Origin: PVC group bacterium
Lineage (GTDB): Bacteria; Omnitrophota; Gorgyraeia; B26-G9
Assembly (NCBI GenBank): GCA_024231215.1
Contig: JAAEQR010000072.1
Coordinates: 577,210-641,209 of the forward strand
Reading direction: 5' to 3'
DNA: 64,000 nucleotides
Made by a program: the position numbers and the translations under genes. The notes below the pieces were generated by a model. It did not search any database. It had not been told where the DNA came from and was given only the letters and a program-made list of their open reading frames with translations. Of this stretch, positions 17,137 through 25,435 are shown one piece after another (the stretch's first letter is position 1; each line of letters starts with the position of its first letter).

Positions 17137-18649
17137 AGAGATTTTAATCAGTATAGATGAACAAGAAAAAAGAGTGGCTGTCCTAGAACATGGCAGGCTT
17201 GAAGAATTTTTTATTGAAAGATCATCGCATCGGCATATAGCCGGTAATGTTTACAAAGGAAGAGTTGCACAGGTGGTCAAGGGTATGGAGGCAGCGTTTG
17301 TTGATATCGGCCTGGGAAAAAATGGGTTTTTATATATTCAGGAATTTTTGCCGGCAACACTTAAAGACGATGATTATTCTTTGGAGCCGGCGGAAAGTTT
17401 GAAGGAAACAAAAGGTTCTAAGCAGTCTCAAAAAGGGCAGAAAAAAGAGCATGTTACAATTGAAAATCTTTTGCGTAAAGGACAGGAAGTTCTGGTTCAG
17501 GTAGTTAAAGAGCCGTTTGGAACTAAGGGGTGTCGATTAAGTAGTCAGATAAGCTTGCCGGGAAGATTTTTGGTGTTGATGCCGTATAGTAAAAATATTG
17601 GGATTTCAAAAAAAATAACTAATGATAAAGAACGTTTACGTTTAAGAAATTTGCTTAAAGAAATAGGGCTTTCTAAAGATATGGGTTGTATTATTCGTAC
17701 GCAGGCTATGGGGCTGGGTAAAAGAGAATTTGTCCGCGAATTGAAATATCTTATGCGGCTTTGGCAGAATATAAAAGTAAAGGCATCTCGTAAAAATGCG
17801 CCTTCTTTGATCCATGAAGAATATGATCTGGTTTTAAGAACGGCTCGTGATTTTTTTAGCGAGGATATGGAAAAAGTGGTAATTGATAAAAAAGATGACT
17901 ATAAACGTGTATTAAACTTTATAAAAGTACTTGCTCCACAGCTTAGACGCCGTTTAAATCTACATAAAGAAAAAATGGATCTTTTTGATAAGTATGATGT
18001 TGATAAACAGAGCGAAGAGATTTTTGCGCGGGAAGTTCCTTTGAAAAAAGGAGGATATATTGTTATTGAACCTACAGAAGCTCTGACATCGATTGATGTT
18101 AACAGCGGAAGTTTTGTTTATAGCGATAGATTAGAAGAGACTGCTTATTTGACCAATATGGAGGCGGCAAAGGAGATTGCCAGACAGTTGCGTTTACGTG
18201 ATTTAGCCGGAATAATAGTTATTGATTTTATAGATATGGGGAAAAGCTCTCATCAGAAGAAAGTGCTTCATGTTTTAGAAAAAGAAATGGAAAAAGATAA
18301 GGCCAGGTTTACAATTTATCCGTTTTCTGCTTTAGGTGTGGTCCAAATAGCCAGACAGCGAATTCGCCGGAAGCTGGAAAGTATATTTTTTCAGTCCTGT
18401 CCTGAATGTAAAGGCAGAGGCAGGATTAAATCTTCGGAAAGCATTGCAATTAAAGCACTAAGAGAAATAAGAAAGTACCTGGTGGCCCATAAAAAGAGAT
18501 ATTTAGAGGTAAATGTACATCCAAAAGTTGCAATGCGATTGTTAAATGAGGATCGAGGCGCGATCACCAGTCTGGAGAAGCGGATGTGGGTGAAAATAGC
18601 TGTGCTTACGGATGAACATTTAGGTATTGAAGAAGTTAGATTTTTATGA
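17126..18649 (+). CDS. rng: Ribonuclease G/E family endoribonuclease
   Basis: Single-strand-specific endoribonuclease for rRNA maturation and RNA decay. The N-terminal S1 RNA-binding domain (GNVYKGRVAQVVKGMEAAFV) is split by a charged insert around residues 75-115. The catalytic RNase H-like part has the metal-binding segment TSIDVNSGSF...GIIVIDFIDM, and the zinc link motif CPECKGRGR is present. About 507 residues, lacking the RNase E degradosome tail, so RNase G is the better name. ATG at 17126 or 17129 are both possible. Confidence 0.93.
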   Translation: MMNREILISIDEQEKRVAVLEHGRLEEFFIERSSHRHIAGNVYKGRVAQVVKGMEAAFVDIGLGKNGFLYIQEFLPATLKDDDYSLEPAESLKETKGSKQSQKGQKKEHVTIENLLRKGQEVLVQVVKEPFGTKGCRLSSQISLPGRFLVLMPYSKNIGISKKITNDKERLRLRNLLKEIGLSKDMGCIIRTQAMGLGKREFVRELKYLMRLWQNIKVKASRKNAPSLIHEEYDLVLRTARDFFSEDMEKVVIDKKDDYKRVLNFIKVLAPQLRRRLNLHKEKMDLFDKYDVDKQSEEIFAREVPLKKGGYIVIEPTEALTSIDVNSGSFVYSDRLEETAYLTNMEAAKEIARQLRLRDLAGIIVIDFIDMGKSSHQKKVLHVLEKEMEKDKARFTIYPFSALGVVQIARQRIRRKLESIFFQSCPECKGRGRIKSSESIAIKALREIRKYLVAHKKRYLEVNVHPKVAMRLLNEDRGAITSLEKRMWVKIAVLTDEHLGIEEVRFL

Positions 18650-18655
18650 TATAAT
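18627..18655 (+). promoter_or_regulatory. Promoter of rplU-rpmA, inside the rng end
   Basis: TTGAAG, a 17-bp spacer and TATAAT (18650-18655), the -10 directly after the rng stop codon. The leader to 18735 holds an imperfect GC hairpin around 18670-18690 (CCGGCC...GGCGG), in the place where L21 leader elements occur in other bacteria. Confidence 0.65.
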
Positions 18656-18735
18656 TCTACAATTGCTTACCGGCCTTTTTCAGGCGGCTGGATAAAATTT
18701 AATGATTAAAAAAGAAAAACTTGGAGGTGGACGTT

Positions 18736-19047
18736 GTGTATGCGGTAATCGAAGTTAAAGGAAAACAGTACAAAGTAGCGGCTAAGGATGTTATTGAGGT
18801 CAATAGAGTTGCCGAAGCGCCTAAAGAAACTATTACTCTGGATAAGGTATTATTGCTTTCCAGTGGGAAGAAAGTACAGGTAGGACAGCCGTATTTAGAA
18901 GGTGTTTCTGTAGAAGCCGAAGTAGTCTCACATGAAAAAGCAAAGAAAGTTGTTGTGTTTAAGTATTTACGTCGTAAGGATTCACATAAAAAGACAGGGC
19001 ACAGACAGCTTCTAAGTAAGTTGCTGATTAAAAAAATAAATAAATAA
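18736..19047 (+). CDS. rplU: 50S ribosomal protein L21
   Basis: Binds 23S rRNA domain V region; first gene of the conserved rplU-rpmA-obg cluster. YAVIEVKGKQYKV is the family start and KYLRRKDSHKKTGHRQ the C-terminal RNA-binding end. A GTG at 18736 is chosen as start: GGAGGTGG lies at ideal distance and homologues begin M-Y-A-V-I, whereas the frame opens five codons earlier at a TTG that would overlap this ribosome site. Confidence 0.96.
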   Translation: MYAVIEVKGKQYKVAAKDVIEVNRVAEAPKETITLDKVLLLSSGKKVQVGQPYLEGVSVEAEVVSHEKAKKVVVFKYLRRKDSHKKTGHRQLLSKLLIKKINK

Positions 19048-19087
19048 TTGATAAGGTAACCAAAATAGAAGACAAAGGAGTTTTATC

Positions 19088-19330
19088 ATGGCACATAAAA
19101 AGGGTGGTGGAAGTACCCGTAACGGACGGGATAGTAATTCTAAACGTTTGGGAGTTAAACATTTCGGTGGTGAGACAGTAACTGCTGGTTCTATATTGAT
19201 TAGACAGTGTGGAGTAAAGTTTAAAGCAGGTAAGAACGTTGGCATGGGCAGGGATTATACCTTGTATGCAAAAATTGCCGGAAAAGTTTCTTTCCCTAAA
19301 GAAAAAGTAATAAGTATTAACGCAGGTTAA
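19088..19330 (+). CDS. rpmA: 50S ribosomal protein L27
   Basis: 80 residues, starting [16 protein letters not shown], the near-invariant L27 N-terminus that reaches the peptidyl transferase centre. There is no Firmicutes-type N-terminal cleavage extension. CAAAGGAG precedes the ATG. Confidence 0.98.
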   Translation: MAHKKGGGSTRNGRDSNSKRLGVKHFGGETVTAGSILIRQCGVKFKAGKNVGMGRDYTLYAKIAGKVSFPKEKVISINAG

Positions 19331-19367
19331 ATTTTCCCTTAATAGAATTAGGACTGAATAAAAGCTT

Positions 19368-20345
19368 ATGTTTGTGGACCGCTCTAAGATTCAAGTAAAA
19401 GCGGGAGATGGCGGTAAAGGATGCGAGAGTTTTTACCAGAGAAGGCCCATGCGTTATCCGATAAGAGACGGTGGGGATGGTGGTAAAGGCGGGGATGTAA
19501 TAGTTAAGGCAGCCTCAAATGTGCATACTTTGCTGGATTTTCGTTATCGCCAGCACTTTAAGGCTGAATCCGGTAAACACGGGAGCAGCAATCTAAAAAA
19601 AGGAAAAAATGGCAAGGATTGCCTGCTTCTAGTACCTCCTGGTACGATTATTCGTGATGCTGCTAATAACCACATTATCCGAGATTTAGATAAAATAGAT
19701 GAACAGGTAATTGTTGTTAAGGGTGGTAAAGGTGGCATCGGAAATAATAAAAAAAAGATTACAATTCCCGAATGTCCCGGTCAGGAAATGACACTTCTTC
19801 TAGAGCTGAAATTAATTGCAGATATCGGTCTGATTGGATATCCGAATGCTGGTAAATCGTCTTTTTTAAATGCGGTTTCCGGGGCAAAATCAAAAGTCGC
19901 TGCTTTCCCTTTTTCAACGATCAAGCCTGTTTTGGGCGTGTTGAAATCAAAACTTTCAGATAGTCATGTTACGATCGCGGATATACCAGGCATTGTAGAG
20001 GGGGCACATCAGGGCAAAGGATTGGGGATTGAATTTCTGCGTCATATTGAACGGACAAAAGTGTTATTATTTGTTATTGATATGGCCGGAACTGACCAGC
20101 GTAATCCACTTGAAGATTATGCTAATCTTTTACAAGAATTACAGCATTATGACCGGCGTTTGTTGAAAAAACCGCAGATTATTGCCTTGAATAAGATGGA
20201 TGTGCCTGAAGCAGAAGCTAATCTGAAAGAATTTAAACATAATAAGAAGAAGGCAGATGTTTTTGAGATTTCCTGTAAGAGCAAAAAGGGTATAGAAAAG
20301 CTTGCAGATGCTTTGTTAACAATGTTTTCTGAAAACTCCGGGTGA
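19368..20345 (+). CDS. obgE: GTPase Obg (CgtA)
   Basis: Ribosome-associated GTPase needed for large-subunit maturation. The Gly-rich Obg fold fills residues 1-157 (AGDGGKGCESF, RDGGDGGKGGDV). The G domain has G1 GYPNAGKSSFLNAVSG near 165, G3 DIPGIVEGAHQGKGLG and G4 NKMD. There is no C-terminal OCT domain (325 aa). Position after rplU-rpmA is the standard order. Confidence 0.97.
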   Translation: MFVDRSKIQVKAGDGGKGCESFYQRRPMRYPIRDGGDGGKGGDVIVKAASNVHTLLDFRYRQHFKAESGKHGSSNLKKGKNGKDCLLLVPPGTIIRDAANNHIIRDLDKIDEQVIVVKGGKGGIGNNKKKITIPECPGQEMTLLLELKLIADIGLIGYPNAGKSSFLNAVSGAKSKVAAFPFSTIKPVLGVLKSKLSDSHVTIADIPGIVEGAHQGKGLGIEFLRHIERTKVLLFVIDMAGTDQRNPLEDYANLLQELQHYDRRLLKKPQIIALNKMDVPEAEANLKEFKHNKKKADVFEISCKSKKGIEKLADALLTMFSENSG

Positions 20346-20350
20346 TAAAT

Positions 20351-21460
20351 ATGGAAGATAAAAAAATAAAAAACATATCTACAGTTGTCGTAAAAGTCGG
20401 ATCAAGTATTCTGGTTTCCAAAGATAATAAACTTGATAAACGCCGAATGCAAAATATCTCAAGTCAGATATGTAGATTAAAAAGTAAGGGGATTAATGTA
20501 GTTCTGGTTTCTTCCGGGGCTATTGCTAGCGGGATGACGTTGCTTAAATATACGAATCGCCCAAAGACGATAGAAGAATTACAAGCAGCAGCAGCGATCG
20601 GGCAGAGCCAACTAATGCATGATTATGAGAAGTTGTTTCGTAAAAATAAAATACTTACGGCGCAAGTCTTACTTACTCCTGATGATTTGCATAATCGACA
20701 GCGTTATCTTAATGCACGTAATACGATCTTAACTCTTTTGGAAAAGGGAGTTGTTCCGATTGTTAATGAAAACGATACTGTTGCTACCGACGAAATTAGG
20801 TTTGGAGATAATGATAAGCTATCATCTCTGGTTGCGACATTGATTGATGCACAGTTGTTGATTATTCTTTCTGATGTAGATGGGGTCTATGATAAACAAG
20901 GAAAGGTTGTAGAAGAAGTCAGAGAGATTGACTCATTTGTGACAGGATTAGCCCAGGATACTAAACGGCAGACAAGTGTGGGTGGTATGGTAACCAAGAT
21001 TGAAGCAGCCAAGATTGCTACCAATGCTGGTATTGTGATGGTTGTGGCTAATGGCTTAACCAAAGATATATTATTAAAAATTCAGGATGGGTATAAATAC
21101 GGTACCTGGTTTATGCCGCAAACGAATAAAGTGACTGGTAAAAAACGATGGATTGCATTTAGTTGTCGAGGGTGTGGCAAGATACTTGTCGATGCCGGAG
21201 CAAAGGAAGCATTGATTAAGCGGGGAAAAAGTCTTCTTGCTAGCGGTATAGTGGGAGTAGAAGGTAAGTTTGCTCCGGGTGACCTGGTATTTATTAGTGA
21301 TAAAAATGGCCAAGAATTTGCTCGGGGACTTATAAATTATTCAAATGAAGAGGTAGCAAAAATAAAGGGCGTGAAAACTGCTACGATTAAGACAGTACTA
21401 GGTTATAAACTTTATGATGAAGTTATTCATCGTAATAATTTAGTAATTTGTCAATATTAG
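20351..21460 (+). CDS. proB: Glutamate 5-kinase
   Basis: First step of proline synthesis, phosphorylating glutamate. The amino acid kinase domain begins VVVKVGSSILVS, with NENDTVATDEIRFGDNDKLSS around residue 140 as substrate and ATP site. A C-terminal PUA domain (from about residue 275, RGCGKILVDAGAKEAL) is present. The frame also opens at a GTG three codons earlier, overlapping the obgE stop; the ATG is chosen. proA follows directly. Confidence 0.95.
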   Translation: MEDKKIKNISTVVVKVGSSILVSKDNKLDKRRMQNISSQICRLKSKGINVVLVSSGAIASGMTLLKYTNRPKTIEELQAAAAIGQSQLMHDYEKLFRKNKILTAQVLLTPDDLHNRQRYLNARNTILTLLEKGVVPIVNENDTVATDEIRFGDNDKLSSLVATLIDAQLLIILSDVDGVYDKQGKVVEEVREIDSFVTGLAQDTKRQTSVGGMVTKIEAAKIATNAGIVMVVANGLTKDILLKIQDGYKYGTWFMPQTNKVTGKKRWIAFSCRGCGKILVDAGAKEALIKRGKSLLASGIVGVEGKFAPGDLVFISDKNGQEFARGLINYSNEEVAKIKGVKTATIKTVLGYKLYDEVIHRNNLVICQY

Positions 21461-21482
21461 AATTATATTGAAAGGGAAAGTC

Positions 21483-22739
21483 ATGGCTTTACAAAAAGAG
21501 ATAGTCGCAATAGCAAAACAGGCAAAAGATGCTTCTCGGCAATTAAGTCATATTTCTTCTGATGTTAAGGCTGGGGCGCTTGAGGCGATGGCAGACGGGC
21601 TTCTAAAGAAAAAAACACAGATTGTAAGAGCAAATAAAAAAGATATCGCAAACGCAAAAAAGGCAAAGAGGTCAAAAGCTTTTATTGAAAGATTGATGTT
21701 GAATGCATTGCGTGTAAAAAAGATGAGCGATGATTTGCGTGCGATAAATGCATTGAACGATCCCATTGGTGAAATGATCAAGATGTGGACCAGACCGAAT
21801 GGTTTACGGATTAGTAAGATGCGAGTGCCTTTAGGTGTGGTCGGAATTATTTATGAATCAAGACCGAATGTAACCAGTGACTGTGCCGGATTATGTCTTA
21901 AAGCGGGCAATGCGGTTATCTTACGTGGTGGTAAGGAATCCCTGCATTCGAATACGGCGATATTTAAGGTCTTGGTTGAGGCTGCGGAAAAAAGTGGGTT
22001 GCCTAAAGGTAGCATTAATCTGATTCCGGTTGCAGACAGAGAAGCTGTGCAAATAATGCTTAAGCAGATTGATTATATTGATTTAATTATTCCTCGCGGG
22101 GGAGAGTCTTTAATTCGGGCTGTTGTGGAAAATTCAATGATTCCGGTGATTAAGCACTATAAAGGAATATGTCACACTTATATAGATGAATACGCAGATC
22201 TGAAAATGGCCGAAGAAGTGTCATTTAATGCGAAAGTACATAGACCTTCGACTTGTAATGCTATGGAATGTCTTTTAGTGCACAAAGCGATTGCTAAATA
22301 TTTTTTGCCGGGAATGGTACGGCGACTGAAAAAAGCTGGTGTGGAAATTCGCGGTTGTGCAAAGACTGTAAAGTTATGTTCCGGAGTTATAGCGGCTACG
22401 ACCGAAGATTATGCTACAGAATATCTTGAACTGATATTATCGGTTAAGATCGTGAATAGTTTTCAGAATGCGCTGGATCATATTGCTAAATACGGGTCAC
22501 AGCATTCTGAGGCGATTGTAACTAATAATTTTCCAAATGGGATAAGATTTTTAAAAGAAGTAGATGCTGCGTGTGTATACATCAATGCTTCGACGCGTTT
22601 TACGGATGGTAATGAATTTGGGTTAGGCGCAGAAATCGGGGTAAGTACCGATAAACTTCATGCCCGAGGGCCTATGGGGCTTGAAGAATTGACAACCTAT
22701 AAATACATAATTATGGGTAATGGACAAATTAGAAAATAA
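21483..22739 (+). CDS. proA: Glutamate-5-semialdehyde dehydrogenase
   Basis: Second step of proline synthesis, reducing glutamyl-phosphate; aldehyde dehydrogenase fold. The catalytic Cys is in HRPSTCNAMECLLVH and the family end reads FGLGAEIGVSTDKLHARGPMGLEELTTYKY. About 418 residues. The ATG at 21483 follows GAAAGGGAAAG, better than the TTG five codons earlier. The 3' end overlaps nadD by 20 bp. Confidence 0.96.
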   Translation: MALQKEIVAIAKQAKDASRQLSHISSDVKAGALEAMADGLLKKKTQIVRANKKDIANAKKAKRSKAFIERLMLNALRVKKMSDDLRAINALNDPIGEMIKMWTRPNGLRISKMRVPLGVVGIIYESRPNVTSDCAGLCLKAGNAVILRGGKESLHSNTAIFKVLVEAAEKSGLPKGSINLIPVADREAVQIMLKQIDYIDLIIPRGGESLIRAVVENSMIPVIKHYKGICHTYIDEYADLKMAEEVSFNAKVHRPSTCNAMECLLVHKAIAKYFLPGMVRRLKKAGVEIRGCAKTVKLCSGVIAATTEDYATEYLELILSVKIVNSFQNALDHIAKYGSQHSEAIVTNNFPNGIRFLKEVDAACVYINASTRFTDGNEFGLGAEIGVSTDKLHARGPMGLEELTTYKYIIMGNGQIRK

Positions 22740-23301
22740 GAAAAGGATTGGTATTTTAGGGGGGACTTTTGACCCGATCCATGTTGGCCATTTAGTTTTG
22801 GCGGAGAAGGCAAAAGCGGAACTTGATTTGGATAAAGTTATATTTATTCCGGCTCACATACCTCCACACAAAACACGGGATGATATTATTGACGTAGAAT
22901 TGCGTTATGCGATGGTGGAAGCTGCGGTTAGTGATAATGAATCTTTTATTACTTCACGCATAGAGATAGAGAAGAAAGATATTTCGTATACGATTGAAAC
23001 AGTTCAGGCTTTGCAGCAGAAGTTTCCGGAATCTGAGTTTTGGCTGATTGTTGGCTCAGATGCCCAATTGTATGACTGGAAAAATGTAGACGAGTTGTTT
23101 AAGATATGTAGATTCGCGGTTGCCAAGCGGCCGCAATTTAAAATAGATGAGTTTCCGGCAGATACAGCGTTTATCGATGGGGCATTTTTAAATGTCTCGT
23201 CTACGCAAATTAGAGGTTTGATTAAACGTGGAGAGTCTGTAGCTAATATGCTGCCTGAAAAAGTATATCAATTTATTAAGGAACATTCGTTATATGTATA
23301 A
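22720..23301 (+). CDS. nadD: Nicotinate-nucleotide adenylyltransferase
   Basis: Adenylates nicotinic acid mononucleotide in NAD synthesis. The nucleotidyltransferase motif GGTFDPIHVGHL is near residue 13 and the second signature SSTQIRGLIKRG near 168. 193 residues. It sits in the conserved obg-proBA-nadD-rsfS neighbourhood, interrupted here by a transporter gene. Confidence 0.96.
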   Translation: MDKLENKKRIGILGGTFDPIHVGHLVLAEKAKAELDLDKVIFIPAHIPPHKTRDDIIDVELRYAMVEAAVSDNESFITSRIEIEKKDISYTIETVQALQQKFPESEFWLIVGSDAQLYDWKNVDELFKICRFAVAKRPQFKIDEFPADTAFIDGAFLNVSSTQIRGLIKRGESVANMLPEKVYQFIKEHSLYV

Positions 23302-24307
23302 TATGGAATCACAGGTTATTGTAATAATGCCAGTTGTATTGATGGTGCTGGTGGTGTTTTCAGCATTTTTTGCTATGTCTGAAGTTGCTTTTGTCAGCTT
23401 GAATAAATTAAGGCTTCGGTATTTACTAGAGCAAAAGATAAAGAATGCCGAGATAGTACAGCGTATTATTACCAAAATGGATAAGCTGATCACAACTATT
23501 TTGATTGGTAATAACTTCGTAAATATTGCGATTTCTGCGATTGGTACGGCGATTGTTATTAATTTTTTCGGTAATAATTTTATATCTGTGTTGATTTCTA
23601 CCGTGGCGATAACCTTGCTTGTCTTAATTCTCGGGGAGATTACACCGAAGGTATTTGCAGTAAAGCATGCCGAACGGGTTTCTTTAAAAGTTGCATGGTT
23701 TTTAGATTTGATCATTAAACTTTTAGAGCCGCTTGTAAAAGTTTTTTTGTGGATTAGTAATCTTCTTCTTAAACTTCTCGGGGAGCAGCCGACAAAACGT
23801 TCACCGTTGATTACTGAAGAAGAAATTCGGCTGATGATTGAGCTGGGCAAAGAAGAAGGGGTTTTAACGGATGCTGAACGCAGAATGCTGCATCGCATTT
23901 TTGAATTTGGAGATACCCGTGTTTCGGAAGTCATGGTTCCGGTAGAAAAAATTGCGGCTATAGATATAGATATTTCTTTTACTGAATTGCTGGATTTTGT
24001 GATAGAAGAAGGGCATTCACGGATTCCGGTATACGAAGGAAGTATAAATAACATCAAAGGTATTATTTATGCGCGTGAACTTTTGAATATTTGTCGTAAT
24101 CAGGAACTGGTTGTAATAAAAGATCTGATACATCCTCCATATTTTATTAATGCCAATAAGAGGGTTAGTGAGTTGTTACGTGAGTTCCAGCGAATTCGTG
24201 TATATATGGCGATTGTAACAGATGACGCAAAACAGACATTAGGTTTGGTAACTTTAGAAGATCTGGTCGAAGAGATTGTTGGTGAAATTGAAGGCGATGT
24301 AAGTTAG
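23294..24307 (+). CDS. CNNM/DUF21-CBS transporter (HlyC/CorC family), short form
   Basis: Membrane protein with a DUF21/CNNM transmembrane domain (about four hydrophobic spans in residues 1-190, with LGEITPKVFAVKHAE) followed by a CBS pair (SEVMVPVEKIAAI, RIPVYEGSINNIKG, VTLEDLVEEIVGEI). Homologues move Mg2+ or act in divalent-ion resistance. The protein ends right after the second CBS motif, so the usual C-terminal CorC_HlyC domain is missing. It overlaps the nadD end by 8 bp. Confidence 0.87.
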   Translation: MYNMESQVIVIMPVVLMVLVVFSAFFAMSEVAFVSLNKLRLRYLLEQKIKNAEIVQRIITKMDKLITTILIGNNFVNIAISAIGTAIVINFFGNNFISVLISTVAITLLVLILGEITPKVFAVKHAERVSLKVAWFLDLIIKLLEPLVKVFLWISNLLLKLLGEQPTKRSPLITEEEIRLMIELGKEEGVLTDAERRMLHRIFEFGDTRVSEVMVPVEKIAAIDIDISFTELLDFVIEEGHSRIPVYEGSINNIKGIIYARELLNICRNQELVVIKDLIHPPYFINANKRVSELLREFQRIRVYMAIVTDDAKQTLGLVTLEDLVEEIVGEIEGDVS

Positions 24308-24331
24308 CCTATATATTGGAGGTGATTATCA

Positions 24332-24667
24332 ATTAAGTCAGAAACAAAAGCATTAAAGATAGCAGAATTAGCAGACGATAAGAAGGCACTTAATACAGTA
24401 GTATTAGATTTAAGGAATTTTTCTAGTTTTTGTGATTTTTTTGTTATTGCCAGCGGGACTTCAACAACGCATAATAAAGCTATCGCGGATGGAATCACAA
24501 AAAAGATGCGTGAAGAAAAAACACGGGCATCTCATCGCGAGGGATATGCTGAGGCGACGTGGATTGTGCTGGATTACAATAGTGTTATTGTTCATATTTT
24601 CAATGAAGAAAACCGCAATTTTTATGATTTGGAACATCTTTGGGGCGATGCGGTACAACTACAATAA
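24332..24667 (+). CDS. rsfS: Ribosome silencing factor RsfS, ATT start codon
   Basis: Binds L14 and blocks subunit joining. The 111-residue frame reads KALKIAELADDKKALNTVVL near the start, NFSSFCDFFVIASGTST, then HREGYAEATWIVLDYNSVIVHIF and the closing YDLEHLWGDA: full RsfS/Iojap. No ATG, GTG or TTG exists in the frame upstream of the domain; an in-frame TGA lies two codons before the ATT. GGAGG (24318-24322) stands 9 nt ahead of that ATT, so ATT is the likely start. Position after nadD is the usual one. Confidence 0.9.
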   Translation: MKSETKALKIAELADDKKALNTVVLDLRNFSSFCDFFVIASGTSTTHNKAIADGITKKMREEKTRASHREGYAEATWIVLDYNSVIVHIFNEENRNFYDLEHLWGDAVQLQ

Positions 24668-24700
24668 TCGGGTGAATAAAAGAGGGGAGAAGAAAAGGAA

Positions 24701-25435
24701 ATGAACTTTCTAATATTTGCTTTTCCTGTTGTTGCTTTTTTCTCGGGAGTATTTTTTGGGTATAGTATTTGCAGAAAAGAGGACGAGGGGAAAAATAAGC
24801 GTCTTTGGGTTCGTATGGAACGCCGGAATATTATGCGTACGATTAATGCTTTAGTTTCGGCAATTGATTTTAAAGATCATTTGACTAAAAGCCATTCGGA
24901 TAAAGTTAGACAATATGCCGGCCTGCTTGCAGAAAAGATGGGCGTTCCGAAAGAAGAGATAGCTACGATAAAGGAAGCTTGCCAGCTGCACGATTTGGGT
25001 AAAATTGGTGTACATGATTATATTTTAACTAAGGCGGGGAAACTTACGGAAAAAGAATGGAATGAGATCAAATCACATTCTTTGGCTGGAGCTGTAATCT
25101 TAAAGCCGTTTCATTTTTTAAGTAAAGTAGTTAAAATTGTGCGCCAGCATCATGAACGCTATGATGGCGGAGGATATCCGGACGGGATTAAAGGCGATGA
25201 TATTACTCTTGGGGCAAGAATTATGGCTGTAGCGGATAGTTACGATGCTATGGTAAGTAAGCGTCCGTATAAAGATCCCATGAGTATAAAGAAAGCAGTG
25301 GAAGAGATCGCGAGAAACCGTGGAAAGCAGTTTGATCCACGCGTAGTAGATATATTTTTAAAAGTACAGGCAGAGAACCCGGAGCTTTTTAAGAATATTG
25401 GAGATAAGTATAGTGAGCCAAGACCTAAAGAGTAA
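24701..25435 (+). CDS. HD-GYP domain protein, probable cyclic-di-GMP phosphodiesterase
   Basis: An N-terminal membrane helix (residues 3-22) anchors a cytoplasmic HD-GYP domain. Metal ligands and signature are intact: HSDKVRQYA, HDLGKIGVHD, then HHERYDGGGYP and ARIMAVADSYDAM. HD-GYP enzymes hydrolyse c-di-GMP to pGpG or GMP. There is no receiver or other sensor domain in 244 residues. This is the only c-di-GMP turnover gene in the window, and it matters because of the c-di-GMP-like RNA at 44955. The 3' end overlaps argS. Confidence 0.9.
   Translation: MNFLIFAFPVVAFFSGVFFGYSICRKEDEGKNKRLWVRMERRNIMRTINALVSAIDFKDHLTKSHSDKVRQYAGLLAEKMGVPKEEIATIKEACQLHDLGKIGVHDYILTKAGKLTEKEWNEIKSHSLAGAVILKPFHFLSKVVKIVRQHHERYDGGGYPDGIKGDDITLGARIMAVADSYDAMVSKRPYKDPMSIKKAVEEIARNRGKQFDPRVVDIFLKVQAENPELFKNIGDKYSEPRPKE

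Noticed and set aside
23290-24057. A 255-codon minus-strand frame opposite the CBS transporter
   Set aside because: The plus strand encodes a clear DUF21-CBS protein with motifs; the minus frame is Ser/Ile-rich with no motif or ribosome site.
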